A stretch of DNA of 61,426 nucleotides from a virus. The notes beneath the pieces are model-generated. The model was not told the origin of the DNA, ran no database searches, and saw only the letters and a program-made list of their open reading frames with translations. The stretch lies in IMG/VR virus record IMGVR_UViG_3300030116_002629, positions 1 through 61,426 of that record. One strand, written 5' to 3'. Of the stretch, positions 61,290 through 61,426 are shown piece after piece; position 1 is the first letter of the stretch; the number at the start of each line of letters is the position of its first letter. The translations under genes and the position numbers were made by a program.

Positions 61290-61426
61290 ATGGCAAGCAT
61301 AAGCTTGACAAATAACGCTATTTACTCACAGGCAATTAATAATTTTTCCGGTGAGTTATTCCGTGTAGGTGGTCAAAGAACTCCTTTCTTATCTGCAACT
61401 GGTGGATTAAACGGAGGTAAGGTTTT
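61290..61426 (+). CDS. Major capsid protein, N-terminal part (partial, copy B)
   Basis: The ATG at 61290 follows CGGAGGT. The first codons differ from copy A (MASISLTNNAIYSQ against MAAITLTNNAIYSQ), then the last 77 bases are identical to it. The gene runs off the window after 45 codons. The same HK97-fold capsid protein is expected. Confidence 0.75.
   Translation, partial: MASISLTNNAIYSQAINNFSGELFRVGGQRTPFLSATGGLNGGKV

Larger units (their letters stand above)
47709..61426 (+). repeat. Portal-to-capsid module, copy B
   Basis: It has the same gene order as 1-15854. The portal end, the leader (60583-60787), the scaffold-like gene and the capsid start are very similar in DNA; the large genes differ much more, and the 844-aa gene replaces a 1518-aa one. 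The last 77 bases equal 15778-15854 exactly. Copy B is cut in the capsid gene by the window edge. Confidence 0.9.

Noticed and set aside
1-61426. CRISPR array or integrase/attachment site
   Set aside because: No regularly spaced direct repeats, no cas-like gene, no recombinase and no host tRNA with a duplicated end were seen.

Overview
The window looks like a marine tailed-phage genome of about 46 kb, read once round and then partly again. The sequence is AT-rich. Genes are packed end to end, very often sharing the bases TAATG between a stop and the next start. The virion genes run rightward and a block of small early genes runs leftward. There is no integrase, ribosomal gene or host metabolic block. 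The neck and tail genes, with no tape measure, sheath or long tail tube, suggest a podovirus. The host cannot be fixed from sequence. A secreted protein with a Thr tract followed by a Pro tract, and two promoters sitting almost on their start codons, would fit a marine actinobacterium, but this is weak evidence.

Layout: 1-15854 holds the end of the portal gene, a missed ~55-aa gene, a small virion-type gene, five large presumed internal virion proteins (1938, 538, 1518, 413 and 325 aa), a structured leader, a scaffold-like gene and the start of the major capsid gene. 15718-24667 holds capsid, connector, a beta-propeller tail protein, fibre and adhesin genes. 24691-31783 holds small membrane proteins, a long acidic secreted protein, holin candidates, a DUF5675 cell-wall protein, a 1067-aa unknown and basic micro-proteins. 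31880-43714 is the leftward block: SET protein, lysozyme-like protein, winged-helix regulator, Rad52-type annealing protein, metallophosphoesterase, a CobS/CobT-like AAA+/VWA pair, an SSB-like protein and many small zinc-binding ORFs, separated by hairpin terminators and structured RNA. 43715-44238 is a noncoding control region. 44239-47942 encodes terminase and portal. 47942-61426 is a second, diverged copy of the portal-to-capsid module.

The two copies are almost identical at the portal end and capsid start but clearly diverged in between, and the last 77 bases of the window are an exact copy of 15778-15854. Either one phage carries two versions of its internal-protein module, or an assembly has run round a circle and taken two strain variants in turn. 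The second reading is more likely.

The most striking signal is a 200-nt leader before the scaffold gene, present in both module copies, that can form four H-type pseudoknots in tandem. Between copies, differences in the paired segments keep pairing (A-U to G.U) while the indels fall in loops. Other RNA-level signals are a 73-nt tRNA-like element whose anticodon arm is replaced by a long GNRA-type hairpin, a cluster of hairpins that all carry the same GTTA/UAAC loop, and a nested inverted-repeat region at 40617-40766. At protein level, the 1518-aa virion protein carries an N-terminal set of what look like nucleotide/NAD-related enzyme-like domains that its 844-aa counterpart lacks, suggesting exchangeable cargo on a conserved C-terminal virion part.
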